A stretch of DNA of 64,000 nt from RPQJ01 sp046347155 (GTDB lineage Bacteria > Pseudomonadota > Gammaproteobacteria > Steroidobacterales > Steroidobacteraceae), in assembly GCA_046347155.1 (NCBI GenBank), contig JAXMGT010000001.1, positions 124,001-188,000 on the forward strand, given 5' to 3'. The translations under genes and the position numbers were made by a program. Under the pieces are notes generated by a model. It was not told where the DNA came from. It was given only the letters and a program-made list of their open reading frames with translations, and made no database searches. Position 1 is the stretch's first letter. Each line of letters begins with the position of its first letter. Shown here one piece after another: positions 16,703 to 24,278 of this stretch.

Positions 16703-17203
16703 CTACTCCGCCCCGGTTCCCGGACCGGCGCCCGCCGGCCGCGCCTCCCGCGCCTTCTTCGCTTCCCGGACGACGTTCTCGAGTGCGTCGAGGAAACGCG
16801 AGCGATCCTTCGGCCCGAACGGTGGCGGGCCGCCACCCACGCCATACGCCCTGAGTTCCGAGGCGAGTTCGCGGCCCGCGAGCGCGTTGCCGATGTTGTC
16901 GTCCGTGTAGCGGTGCCCCGAGGGCTTCAAAATCCGGGCACCCGCCTTCAGGCAGCGCGACGCGAGCGGGATGTCCGTCGTGACCACCACGTCGTCGCAT
17001 TGCACCTGCCCGACGATCCAGTCGTCGGCCGCGTCGAACGCGCCCGACACCACCTGCACCCGGACCTTCGGTGCGCGCGGCACCGCGAGCCAGGCGTTCG
17101 CCACGAACACGACCGGCAGGCCGTGCCGTTCGGCGACCTTGACGGTCTCGGCCTTCACCGGGCATGCGTCCGCGTCGACGTAGAGATGGATGGGTGGCTG
17201 CAC
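16703..17203 (-). CDS. yaiI: YaiI/YqxD (UPF0178, DUF188) family protein
   Basis: 166-residue PIN-like-fold protein of the UPF0178 family. The N-terminal VDADACPVK, the central VTTDIPLASRCLKAGA and the RYTDDNIGNALAGR motif are all diagnostic. The acidic residues of the first two motifs suggest metal-dependent nuclease ancestry, but the biochemical role is not established. It is convergent with the HU-like gene and has a short Gly/Pro/Ala-rich C-terminal tail. Confidence 0.93.
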   Translation of the reverse strand: MQPPIHLYVDADACPVKAETVKVAERHGLPVVFVANAWLAVPRAPKVRVQVVSGAFDAADDWIVGQVQCDDVVVTTDIPLASRCLKAGARILKPSGHRYTDDNIGNALAGRELASELRAYGVGGGPPPFGPKDRSRFLDALENVVREAKKAREARPAGAGPGTGAE

Positions 17204-17342
17204 GGATCACCGTTACGGAGCTGGGTGTCCGCCACCGAGATTCTGCAGCCCGTCGGCTCCGGCGTCGAATCGTCGCGCGCGGCGCCGGCCCCGGAAATTC
17301 GGCGATCCCGGTGCTTTCGCGCCTGTGCGGACCGGGCCCCGC

Positions 17343-17648
17343 GTGCCACGCTCGCCGAGGCTGCAGGACGCGGCCGTCTTCCGGGCGGAGCACAGGAACG
17401 TGCTGGCACTCATCATCGCAGCCGTGGCGCTGGCCGCGGCACTGTTGTTCCTCGTCGTCGATCGCCGGCGCCGCGCCCGCCGGATTGCCGAGGCGCTCGA
17501 GCGCGCCCGTCGACGCCATCGCCGGGCACCGCTCGTGTCGGCCAACGTCCGCGGGCTCGCGGCGGGCCCGGACGGAGACCTCTGGACCGGCGAGCTGCGT
17601 GAGCGGCCCGGGACGGTTCAGGTCGCGCCGTCCTCGCGGGACAGGTGA
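17343..17648 (+). CDS. possible small single-pass membrane protein
   Basis: A frame of about 100 codons with one convincing transmembrane helix (NVLALIIAAVALAAALLFLV), a strongly basic cytoplasmic flank (DRRRRARR) and a C-terminal tail ending SSRDR. The start is uncertain; GTG at 17343 is used and there is no clear ribosome-binding site. It overlaps the 3' end of the convergent GFA-like gene by 31 nt. An arginine-rich antisense frame (17213-17545) is less protein-like. No family recognised. Confidence 0.4.
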   Translation: MPRSPRLQDAAVFRAEHRNVLALIIAAVALAAALLFLVVDRRRRARRIAEALERARRRHRRAPLVSANVRGLAAGPDGDLWTGELRERPGTVQVAPSSRDR

Positions 17649-18031
17649 GCGAGCGCGGCGCCTGCGGATTCCCAGTACTCGCCGTCGAACGGCTCGACCG
17701 TCACCTGCTCGACGGTCGAGCGGTCGACGCAGCGCAGGTTGACGCTCCAGCCGTCGGGGTTCGAGCGCGGCACGTAGAACGACTTGATCCCGCAGTGGCG
17801 GCAGAACAGGTGCTTCGCCGTGCCAGTATTGAACGTGTAGGTCGTGAGCTGGTCGCGGCCGCGCAGCAGCCGGAAGCGGCTCGCGGGCACGATCAGGTGC
17901 AGGTAGCCGGTCATCCTGCAGAGCGAGCAGTTGCAGTCCTGGACGGTCACGCGCGCCGGCGCGTCCACTTCGAACGCGACGGCGCCACAGTGGCAGCCGC
18001 CGTGGTGCGTCACGAGCGATGGTGCGTTCAT
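17618..18031 (-). CDS. GFA / CENP-V-like zinc-binding protein
   Basis: 137-residue member of the glutathione-dependent formaldehyde-activating enzyme/CENP-V fold. Zinc-ligand cysteines occur as GGCHCGAVAFEV, CNCSLC and LFCRHCGIKSFYVPRS. Most bacterial members have no proven substrate, so the formaldehyde-glutathione assignment should not be taken over without evidence. The ATG at 18031 overlaps the stop of the lipid kinase gene (ATGA), placing it at the end of a three-gene coupled - strand operon. Confidence 0.9.
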   Translation of the reverse strand: MNAPSLVTHHGGCHCGAVAFEVDAPARVTVQDCNCSLCRMTGYLHLIVPASRFRLLRGRDQLTTYTFNTGTAKHLFCRHCGIKSFYVPRSNPDGWSVNLRCVDRSTVEQVTVEPFDGEYWESAGAALAHLSREDGAT

Positions 18032-18999
18032 GCCTCGTACTCCCCGCCCGGGTCGGGCAGTCCCTCGGGTGGCACGAGCACTTGGAGCGCGCGCCGCCGC
18101 AGGGTGAACGTTGCCGGCGTGAGCCCGGCCATCTGCCCGTCCGCCTGCACGCGTGCCGGCGGTACGGCATCGATCGTGACCCGTGCGGCGCGTCGCTGCC
18201 ACACGAGCGGGTCGCCGGCGAGCGTGCCGCGATACAGCTTCACGAGCTTCGGCAGCGCACCCAGGAGTCCCGTCTCACGGATCGCGACCACGTCCAGGCG
18301 GCCGTCGTCGAGTTTCGCCCGGGGCGCGACCAGCATCCGGTTGCCGCAGTAGCGCGCGTTCGCGACGAAGGCGAGCAGCAGCGCGTCGTCAAGCAGCTCG
18401 CCGTCCGCGTCGACCCGGAACCGCGGCGAGCGCCAGCGCACGAGTTCGGTGAGCGCTATGCGGAGGTAAGTGACCGCGGAGGGCACGGGTCGCGGCACGC
18501 AGGCCGAGACCTGCGCGTCGAGCCCGGCGCCCGCGACGTTGACGAACCAGTGCCGGCCGGGCGTCGCGCCGCCGCAACCCTCGATGCCGGCACCTTCGAC
18601 GAGTCCGACGTCGTGCCACATCGTGCGCAAGGCGACGACCGCGCGGGCCAGTCCGGCCGGGTCGCGCGGCAGCCCGAGCGAACGCGCCCAGTCGTTGCCG
18701 GTACCGGTCGGCACGACGCCGAGCGTCACCGACGACGGACCGTCGGGCGTCGCTTCCATGAGTCCGTTCACGACGTCGTTGACCGAACCGTCGCCGCCGA
18801 CGGCGAGCAGGAACCGGCGCCCGGCGCGCACCGCGTCGCCCGCGATCCGCGCGCCGTCGTGGGGCGCGGTCGTCTGGTTGAGCTCGATGCGCACGCCGGC
18901 TTCGCGCAGTGCCCGTTCGTACAGCGACCAGCGTCCCCGCGCGTGCGAGAGCCCCGAGGCCGGGTTCACGATCACGAGCCAGTCGGGCGGGCCGCTCAC
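18028..18999 (-). CDS. diacylglycerol/lipid kinase family protein (DAGK catalytic domain)
   Basis: 323-residue YegS/DgkB-type kinase expected to phosphorylate a lipid such as diacylglycerol with ATP. It has the nucleotide-site motif VNPASG near the N-terminus, GGDGSVNDVVNGL, and GVVPTGTGNDWARSLGLP, followed by the all-beta C-terminal domain. The GTG start at 18999 gives MSGPPDWLVIVNPASG and a 4-nt overlap with the DUF4124 gene. A role in recycling diacylglycerol beside a WS/DGAT locus is conceivable, but the two operons are 5.6 kb apart. Confidence 0.9.
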   Translation of the reverse strand: MSGPPDWLVIVNPASGLSHARGRWSLYERALREAGVRIELNQTTAPHDGARIAGDAVRAGRRFLLAVGGDGSVNDVVNGLMEATPDGPSSVTLGVVPTGTGNDWARSLGLPRDPAGLARAVVALRTMWHDVGLVEGAGIEGCGGATPGRHWFVNVAGAGLDAQVSACVPRPVPSAVTYLRIALTELVRWRSPRFRVDADGELLDDALLLAFVANARYCGNRMLVAPRAKLDDGRLDVVAIRETGLLGALPKLVKLYRGTLAGDPLVWQRRAARVTIDAVPPARVQADGQMAGLTPATFTLRRRALQVLVPPEGLPDPGGEYEA

Positions 19000-19592
19000 T
19001 GCACCGGTGGGACGCAGTGTTCGTCCACGAATGCCTGCTGGGCGCGCTGCTGCTCCGGTGTCGCCTGGACGCGCCTCGCCTGCATGTCGGCCAGCGTGTT
19101 TCGCGCCTTCATGCACTCGGGGCCGTTCGCCACCCGGAGCTTCGCCGCCATGTCCTCCTGCTCCCGCCGCATCGCGGGACTGCGGCTGCAGTTCGCCTCC
19201 ACGGTCTGCTGGAGTCGATGGATCTCGGTGGCGCTCGTCGGCTGCGTGCCCGAGGTCAGCCGGTCGAGCGCCTCGAGTGCGATGACGCACTCGCGGTTGC
19301 GCAGGCTCGCGAGGAGCTCGGCCCGTTCGGCCGTGTGGGCGCCGGCCGACGGGCGGCTGGTGCCAGCGCGGGGGCCCGAGGCCGACTTCGGCTGGGACGC
19401 GCCGGCGACCGTGCGGGTCTCGTACTTCACGCCCGCCGGCGGGCGCGTCGTCGACAGGTGCACCGTGCCGTCGGCGTCGGTCCACTTGTAGATCGTCGTC
19501 GTCGACGCGACGGACGCCGCCGCGACGACCGAGAGCCCGCACAGCAGGCCTAGGGCGACGAGTCGTCTGGGACGAACGGGCACGACCGGCAT
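18996..19592 (-). CDS. DUF4124-domain exported protein
   Basis: 198 residues. It has an N-terminal signal or anchor helix (RLVALGLLCGLSVVAAASVA) and then the DUF4124 motif IYKWTDADGTVHLSTTRPP. The remainder is hydrophilic with a coiled-coil-like region (REQEDMAAKLRVANGPE) and three cysteines. DUF4124 proteins are common envelope proteins of unknown function in Gammaproteobacteria. It is the first gene of the DUF4124-lipid kinase-GFA operon. Confidence 0.85.
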   Translation of the reverse strand: MPVVPVRPRRLVALGLLCGLSVVAAASVASTTTIYKWTDADGTVHLSTTRPPAGVKYETRTVAGASQPKSASGPRAGTSRPSAGAHTAERAELLASLRNRECVIALEALDRLTSGTQPTSATEIHRLQQTVEANCSRSPAMRREQEDMAAKLRVANGPECMKARNTLADMQARRVQATPEQQRAQQAFVDEHCVPPVQ

Positions 19593-19634
19593 CCGCCAAT
19601 CATGCCCGCTCGGGCCGGCCTCCGCGAGCGCGGA

Positions 19635-20531
19635 TCAGCCGGTCGAGAGCGCCTGGCGCAGCGCGGCGATCTCCTCGTGCATCTCGCTGATGACGAGGTG
19701 GCTCTTTTCGATGTCGAGCCCGAGCGACTGGAACGCCTTCAGCTGCTGCAGGCCGGGGTGCATGCCGCCGTCGGCCATCGCGACCTGCGACATCACGACC
19801 GACACCATCACGATGTCCGTGAGGTCGGCGGCGCCGCGGTGGGTACGCATCGTGTCCTCGTGGTCGCGGACGGCCTCGCAGACCTCCTCGGGCATCTGCC
19901 AGTTCTCGAGGATCGCCGAGCCGATGTGGGCGTGCCAGTCGCGCATGATCGACTGCTGCGACTCGCCGTCCGCGAAGAGTTCCCGGTGCTTGACCATCCG
20001 GGTGAGGATGTAGAGTTTGCCGATGTTGTGCAGCAGCCCGGTGAGCAGCGCCTCGTCCGGGTTGCGGGTCGTGCAGCGCTTCGCGAGCACGTAGGCGATC
20101 GCCGCGACGTGCGTGCCCTGTTCCCAGAGCCCGTCGAGCTCGTGGCGGATCGTCTTCAGTTCCGCCGAGCGGCGCAGCTGCGCGAGCGCGAACGAGATCG
20201 CCGCGGTGCGGACCACGTTGTAGCCGATCCGGTTGATCGCGGAGCGCAGGTCGGTGACCGGCTTGCCGCTCGTGTTGAAGGCGACCGAGTTGGCCATCCT
20301 GAGCACCGTGGCCGCGAGCACCGGTTCGGAGCCCGTCACGCGCACGACGCGGTCGATCGTGCTGTTCTCGTCGGCGAGCACCATCCGGACCTGCATCGCG
20401 ACGTCCGGTATCGACGGCAGGTCGATCTTGCCCTGGGAGAGTTCCTTCGCGAGCTCCTGGACGAAGACGAAGGCGAGGGCGTTCGGGTCCTGGCTCGGCG
20501 GCGTGTTCTGGGTTGCGGTGGCGGCTGTCAT
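19635..20531 (-). CDS. HDOD-domain signalling protein
   Basis: 298-residue protein with one HDOD domain. This is an HD-related output domain found in bacterial signalling proteins that lacks the full phosphodiesterase metal site. It includes LPSIPDVAMQVRMVLADENS, LRSAINRIGYNVVR and LLHNIGKLYILTRM. The start is ATG at 20531; an in-frame ATG at 20573 would add 14 residues but would overlap the promoter. A strong sigma-28 promoter match directly upstream places the gene in the FliA regulon, next to flgMN. HDOD proteins in other polar flagellates affect motility, which fits but is not proof. Confidence 0.9.
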   Translation of the reverse strand: MTAATATQNTPPSQDPNALAFVFVQELAKELSQGKIDLPSIPDVAMQVRMVLADENSTIDRVVRVTGSEPVLAATVLRMANSVAFNTSGKPVTDLRSAINRIGYNVVRTAAISFALAQLRRSAELKTIRHELDGLWEQGTHVAAIAYVLAKRCTTRNPDEALLTGLLHNIGKLYILTRMVKHRELFADGESQQSIMRDWHAHIGSAILENWQMPEEVCEAVRDHEDTMRTHRGAADLTDIVMVSVVMSQVAMADGGMHPGLQQLKAFQSLGLDIEKSHLVISEMHEEIAALRQALSTG

Positions 20532-20577
20532 GGCTCGTGTGCGTTCTTGTGGTTGGAAGCCCCGGTGGGCCATCAGG

Positions 20578-20604
20578 TGATCGGCCGATCGCGGGAATTC
20601 TTTA
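20578..20604 (-). promoter_or_regulatory. sigma-28 (FliA) promoter of the HDOD gene
   Basis: On the - strand, TAAAGAAT (20604-20597), an 11-nt spacer and GCCGATCA (20585-20578) match the FliA consensus TAAAGTTT-N11-GCCGATAA. Seven of eight -10 positions agree, and the spacing is exact. It lies 47 nt upstream of the ATG. Confidence 0.8.
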
Positions 20605-20705
20605 GCGCGTTGCGGCCCGCGGCGTGACGCGGGTCACGGGCCGCGCGACCTTGTGGGGCGGTCGCGCCCCTGCTAGCGTCGCGGGGCAACGGTGGAGGCG
20701 ACCGC

Positions 20706-20942
20706 ATGGACTGGGAACCCCCGGTACGCTACGGGCTCCGGCCCTGGCTGGCCCTGTGGGTCGGCGTGATCGCGCTCCTCACGGGCCTCGGCTGGGCGGT
20801 CGCGACCGGCAGCTGGGAGGACTGGCAGTGGGCGCTCACCGTGCTCGGGGTCGCACTCGTCGTCTACGGCGCCGTGGTCGTGCAGATGCGCCGGGAATAC
20901 CGCCGGGACAGCAAGTGGAACCGGAGCGGCGGCTCCGGCTGA
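20706..20942 (+). CDS. small two-helix inner membrane protein
   Basis: 78 residues with two predicted transmembrane helices (PWLALWVGVIALLTGLGWAV, then WALTVLGVALVVYGAVVV) and a basic tail. A good ribosome-binding site (GGTGGAGGCGACC) precedes the ATG. Codon use is like that of neighbouring genes. It stands alone on the + strand, divergent from the HDOD gene and convergent with flgN. No family recognised. Confidence 0.7.
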   Translation: MDWEPPVRYGLRPWLALWVGVIALLTGLGWAVATGSWEDWQWALTVLGVALVVYGAVVVQMRREYRRDSKWNRSGGSG

Positions 20943-20951
20943 GACGGACGT

Positions 20952-21431
20952 TCAGGCCCGGGCGAGGTCCCGGCCCGGCACCGTCGACTCAGTCGCGCCG
21001 CTGCGCTGGTAGGTACCGCCCGCGGACTGTCCGCGCAGCATCCTGAGTGACCTGAGCACCTGCGAGCGCCGCAGGGCCACCAGCCGGCCGTTGTGCGCGT
21101 TGCGGACGCGACAGGCCTCGATCAGCCCGGCCAGTTCCCGCCAACCCTCGATCGCGCGCCCGCTCGGGTCGCAGCGTCCGAGCAGTGCCTCGAGACCCTC
21201 GGCGCGAGACCCGCCTGTCACCGTGGCCACCAGTGCGCGCCGCTCGGTCTCGACCCGCTCGAGTGCGTCGATGCAGGCCTGCTTGGCGGCCGTCACGCGA
21301 TCGAGTCCGTCGAGGTCGCGTTCGAGCAGCACGCGGGCCTCGTCCTCGAGGCGGCCGGCGAGCGCACGCGCCGCGGCGATCTGCTCGCCGATCACCTGCT
21401 CGAAGGCGCTGAGCCAGCCGGCCCGATCCAT
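20952..21431 (-). CDS. flgN: flagellar export chaperone FlgN
   Basis: 159-residue helical protein matching FlgN, the cytosolic chaperone that delivers the hook-filament junction proteins FlgK and FlgL to the export gate. It has the long N-terminal helix with LLERDLDGLDRVTAAKQACI and a C-terminal segment around NGRLVALRRSQVLRSLRML. Located 7 nt downstream of flgM and co-transcribed with it from a FliA promoter. Its partners flgK and flgL are encoded 8.5 kb away in the same block. Confidence 0.88.
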   Translation of the reverse strand: MDRAGWLSAFEQVIGEQIAAARALAGRLEDEARVLLERDLDGLDRVTAAKQACIDALERVETERRALVATVTGGSRAEGLEALLGRCDPSGRAIEGWRELAGLIEACRVRNAHNGRLVALRRSQVLRSLRMLRGQSAGGTYQRSGATESTVPGRDLARA

Positions 21432-21438
21432 CTCGTCG

Positions 21439-21735
21439 TCAGACCTGGTCTTCGACGTCGAGGAGCCTGCCCGCGATCGCGGCCGGGTCGGGACGGTACT
21501 CGCCGCGCTCGAGCGCGAGCCGGACCTCCTCGACCTTTGCCTGGTTCACCACCGGGACCGACGCGAGCGAGGCGGTTGCCGCGCGTACTTCCTGCGCCGC
21601 CTGCGTCAGGCTCACGCCGTCCGCGGCGCCGCGCGGGCTCGTGCCGTCGCGAGCCACGGATTCGCGTCCCTTCGCCGGACTGCGCTCGGCCGACGTCACG
21701 GTCGGTCCGGTCACGCCGTTGATCCTGTTTGTCAT
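21439..21735 (-). CDS. flgM: anti-sigma-28 factor FlgM
   Basis: 98 residues. FlgM binds FliA (sigma-28) and blocks late flagellar genes until it is exported through the finished hook. The N-terminus MTNRINGVTG and the C-terminal FliA-binding helices (NQAKVEEVRLALERGEY and AIAGRLLDVE) are typical. The ATG at 21735 has GGAGATCGTT upstream. It is transcribed from a FliA promoter, giving the usual feedback in which sigma-28 makes its own inhibitor. flgA upstream may also read into it. Confidence 0.93.
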   Translation of the reverse strand: MTNRINGVTGPTVTSAERSPAKGRESVARDGTSPRGAADGVSLTQAAQEVRAATASLASVPVVNQAKVEEVRLALERGEYRPDPAAIAGRLLDVEDQV

Positions 21736-21765
21736 AACGATCTCCGAAGGCACGCGCTGAATGGG

Positions 21766-21792
21766 TTATCGGCCGGAATCGCGCGGACTTTA
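21766..21792 (-). promoter_or_regulatory. sigma-28 (FliA) promoter of flgMN
   Basis: On the - strand, TAAAGTCC (21792-21785), an 11-nt spacer and a perfect GCCGATAA (21773-21766). It overlaps the last codon of flgA and lies 31 nt before the flgM ATG. Confidence 0.88.
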
Positions 21793-22524
21793 GCCGCTGC
21801 CGGCGCCCGGGAACAGGACTTCGACCACCTCGCTCGAGCGCACGATCCCCTCGACGACGCGGTTCGACGACAGGCTGCGGACCCGGATCCGGGCGCCGAG
21901 CCCGCCGTCCGACTGCGCAATGCCGCGGGCCGTCACCGCGAGCGAGCCGACGGCCGTGCTGATCGTCACCTGCTGGCCGCGGACGACGAGCCGGTCCGCC
22001 CGGGTGGCGCCTGACTGCAACGGGGTGCCCGCGGCGACGGGCTCGCCGAGCCGGCGGCCCACGAGTTCGCCCGGGTCGCGAACCCAGCGGCCCGGTCCGT
22101 CCGGCACGCGTTCGACGACCTCGACGTCCGCGGCCGTGAGCAGCGCGTCGCGTGCGAGGTCGCGGCGAGCCACGACCATCGGTTCGCGGATCGCGAGTGC
22201 CACGGGCACCCAGACCCGCCACGACGGCGGGCCGTCGCATTCGACGCGCACCGACAACCGGTTGACGCCGGGGCGCACCGGTCCCGCGTCGGCGTGCAGC
22301 GGCACCGGGCAGCCGGCGAGCCTGGGCAGGCGCGTCACGTCGGCCGCGGGTGGTCCGGCCAGGTTCAGTTCGCGCGCCACGTCGCTGGCCGCGGTGCGCG
22401 CCGCCGCGGCGACCGTCGCCGGGTCCTGCGATGGCGGCGCGGCGTGCGCCGCGACACAGGCGAGCACCAGCATCGCGGTACCCGTCGCGCCGAGTGCCGC
22501 CGGAGATTCGATTCGGTTCTTCAT
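21790..22524 (-). CDS. flgA: flagellar P-ring assembly chaperone FlgA
   Basis: 244-residue periplasmic chaperone that helps FlgI form the P-ring. It has a signal peptide (cleavage near AHA-AP at about 28) and a C-terminal SAF domain with VARRDLARDALLTAADVEVVE, AGTPLQ and VRGQQVTI. The ATG at 22524 begins MKNRIESPAAL. A sigma-54 promoter predicts a transcript start only about 2 nt upstream, so the mRNA may be nearly leaderless. It is divergent from flgB with no cheV/cheR in between. Confidence 0.93.
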   Translation of the reverse strand: MKNRIESPAALGATGTAMLVLACVAAHAAPPSQDPATVAAAARTAASDVARELNLAGPPAADVTRLPRLAGCPVPLHADAGPVRPGVNRLSVRVECDGPPSWRVWVPVALAIREPMVVARRDLARDALLTAADVEVVERVPDGPGRWVRDPGELVGRRLGEPVAAGTPLQSGATRADRLVVRGQQVTISTAVGSLAVTARGIAQSDGGLGARIRVRSLSSNRVVEGIVRSSEVVEVLFPGAGSG

Positions 22525-22537
22525 CCCCGGCGAATGT

Positions 22538-22552
22538 GCAATTGGTGTGCCA
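22538..22552 (-). promoter_or_regulatory. sigma-54 promoter of flgA
   Basis: On the - strand, CTGGCACACCAATTGCA has the -24 GG (22551-22550) and -12 GC (22539-22538) separated by exactly 10 nt. It matches TGGCAC-N5-TTGC at every core position. The expected start site is near 22526. Confidence 0.8.
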
Positions 22553-22682
22553 GCCGGGCCGGCGACGCACCCCCCGTTCGTACCGGGCGCCGCGTGGCGC
22601 CGCGTTGCCGCCGGGCGGCAGCGGATTGCCGCTCCGGCCACGGCCGCTGGCCGGAAACGCGCCGGCGCGGGCCCTTCGCGCC

Positions 22683-22700
22683 TTGGCACGGCCCTTGCAA
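22683..22700 (+). promoter_or_regulatory. sigma-54 promoter of the flgB operon
   Basis: TTGGCACGGCCCTTGCAA is a near-perfect sigma-54 element with GG at 22685-22686 and GC at 22697-22698. The predicted start near 22710 leaves a 22-nt leader containing GGAG before the flgB ATG. Confidence 0.92.
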
Positions 22701-22731
22701 TTCCTGCCCGCAGGCCACTGGAGCAGCACCG

Positions 22732-23130
22732 ATGCCCGCGACGAACGACCCGATCCTCGGCATACACGCACAGGCGCTCGCGCTGCGTGCGCAGCGCATG
22801 CAGGTGCTCGCGTCGAACCTCGCGAACGCCGACACGCCGGGCTACAAGGCGCGCGACCTCGACTTCGAGGAGGCGCTGTCCGGCGCCGGCGGCACGCCGC
22901 TCGCGCTCGCGACCCCGAACCCGGCCCACCTCGGCGGCACGGGCGTTGCGGCCGGGACGGCCGAGGAGAAATACCGGATCCCGTTCCAGCCCTCGCTCGA
23001 CGGCAACACGGTCGACGCGCCGATGGACCAGGCCCGGTTCTCCGAGAACGCGCTCGCCTACCAGGTGAGCCTCACGTTCGTGAACAACCGCTTCACCACG
23101 CTGCTGACGGCGATCAGCGGCAACACCTGA
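22732..23130 (+). CDS. flgB: flagellar proximal rod protein FlgB
   Basis: 132-residue rod subunit. The N-terminal rod motif NLANADTPGYKARDLDF and a C-terminal amphipathic helix (VNNRFTTLLTAISGN) are present. First gene of the rod-hook operon flgBCDEFGHIJ, driven by the sigma-54 promoter just upstream and so expected to depend on RpoN with FleQ or FleR. Confidence 0.95.
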   Translation: MPATNDPILGIHAQALALRAQRMQVLASNLANADTPGYKARDLDFEEALSGAGGTPLALATPNPAHLGGTGVAAGTAEEKYRIPFQPSLDGNTVDAPMDQARFSENALAYQVSLTFVNNRFTTLLTAISGNT

Positions 23131-23143
23131 CGGGAGCCTGCGC

Positions 23144-23557
23144 ATGGGACTCTTGAGAGTGTTCGACGTCGCGGGCAGCGCCATGGCGGCGCAGTCGATG
23201 CGGCTGAACGTCGTCGCGTCGAACCTCGCGAACGCCGAGAGCACGAGCGGCAACCCGGGCAGCGTCTACCGGGCGCGCCACCCGGTGTTCTCGGTGCAGG
23301 AATTCGACACCGGGGACGGTGGCGTCGCGGCCGGGGTCCGGATGGCCGGGGTCATCGAGAGCCAGGGTGCACCGCGGGTGCGCTACGAGCCCGGCAACCC
23401 GCTCGCGGACTCGCAGGGGCGCGTCTACGCCGCGGCCGTGAACCCGGTCGAGGAGATGGCCGACATGATCTCGGCCTCGCGGTCCTACCAGAGCAACGTC
23501 GCGGTGATCGAGACGGCGCGCGAACTCGTGCTGCGCACGCTCGCGCTCGGACGCTGA
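23144..23557 (+). CDS. flgC: flagellar proximal rod protein FlgC
   Basis: 137-residue rod protein. The N-terminal AQSMRLNVVASNLANAEST and the C-terminal NPVEEMADMISASRSYQSNV helix are characteristic. It starts 13 nt after flgB with a GGGAG ribosome-binding site. Confidence 0.96.
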   Translation: MGLLRVFDVAGSAMAAQSMRLNVVASNLANAESTSGNPGSVYRARHPVFSVQEFDTGDGGVAAGVRMAGVIESQGAPRVRYEPGNPLADSQGRVYAAAVNPVEEMADMISASRSYQSNVAVIETARELVLRTLALGR

Positions 23558-23570
23558 ACGGAGGCTGCCG

Positions 23571-24245
23571 ATGACCGCCATCCAGGGTGCCGACTACCTC
23601 GCCTCGCTCGGGTCCGCGACCACGGCCACGACCGGCGCGCGCAACCAGCTCGACCAGAGCGACTTCATCGAGCTCATGGTCACGCAGTTCCGGAACCAGG
23701 ACCCGCTGAAGCCGCTCGACGCCGACCAGATGCTCGGGCAACTGGCGCAGTTCGGCACCGTGGCGGGCCTCGCGGACGTGAAGTCCCAGATCGGAAAGCT
23801 CGCCGACGTGCTCGAGCCCGACCAGTCGCTCAGGGCCACCGCGCTGGTGGGCCGCCACGTGCTCGTGGACTCGGGCACCGCGACGCTCGGCGCGACCGGC
23901 GACGCCGAACTCGCGGTCCAGGTGCCCGAGGGCGCGGGCGACGTGAGCGTGCAGGTGCTCGACGCGTCGGGCCGCCTGCTCGGCACGCTCGACCTCGGTG
24001 CCGAGCCCGCCGGGCTCGCGCGCTTCGCCTGGGACGGCGTCGGTCCGGACGGCGTGCGCCTCCCGGCCGGCACCTACACGATCCGCGCGACGGCCACCGT
24101 GAACGGCCGGTCGACGGCCCTCGCCACGCTCGCGGGCGCCCAGGTCGCGGGCGTCTCGTTCGGCGGCAGCGGAGGCACGGTTTCGCTGGACCTCGGTGCG
24201 CTGGGCGAGGTGGGTCTCGCCGACGTGCGTGCCGTGTACGACTGA
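23571..24245 (+). CDS. flgD: flagellar hook-capping protein FlgD
   Basis: 224 residues. FlgD caps the growing hook and guides FlgE assembly. The conserved N-terminal LDQSDFIELMVTQFRNQDPL segment is followed by a FlgD Ig-like (FLGD_ig) domain with LPAGTYTIRATA. It is placed between the rod and hook genes with a GGAGG ribosome-binding site. Confidence 0.95.
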   Translation: MTAIQGADYLASLGSATTATTGARNQLDQSDFIELMVTQFRNQDPLKPLDADQMLGQLAQFGTVAGLADVKSQIGKLADVLEPDQSLRATALVGRHVLVDSGTATLGATGDAELAVQVPEGAGDVSVQVLDASGRLLGTLDLGAEPAGLARFAWDGVGPDGVRLPAGTYTIRATATVNGRSTALATLAGAQVAGVSFGGSGGTVSLDLGALGEVGLADVRAVYD

Positions 24246-24278
24246 CCGCCAACCAACCATCACGGGACGGAGCAGCCC

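Noticed and set aside
17213..17545. Antisense arginine-rich frame opposite the small membrane protein
   Set aside because: Low-complexity Arg/Ala/Ser sequence without a ribosome-binding site; the + strand frame has a proper membrane helix.
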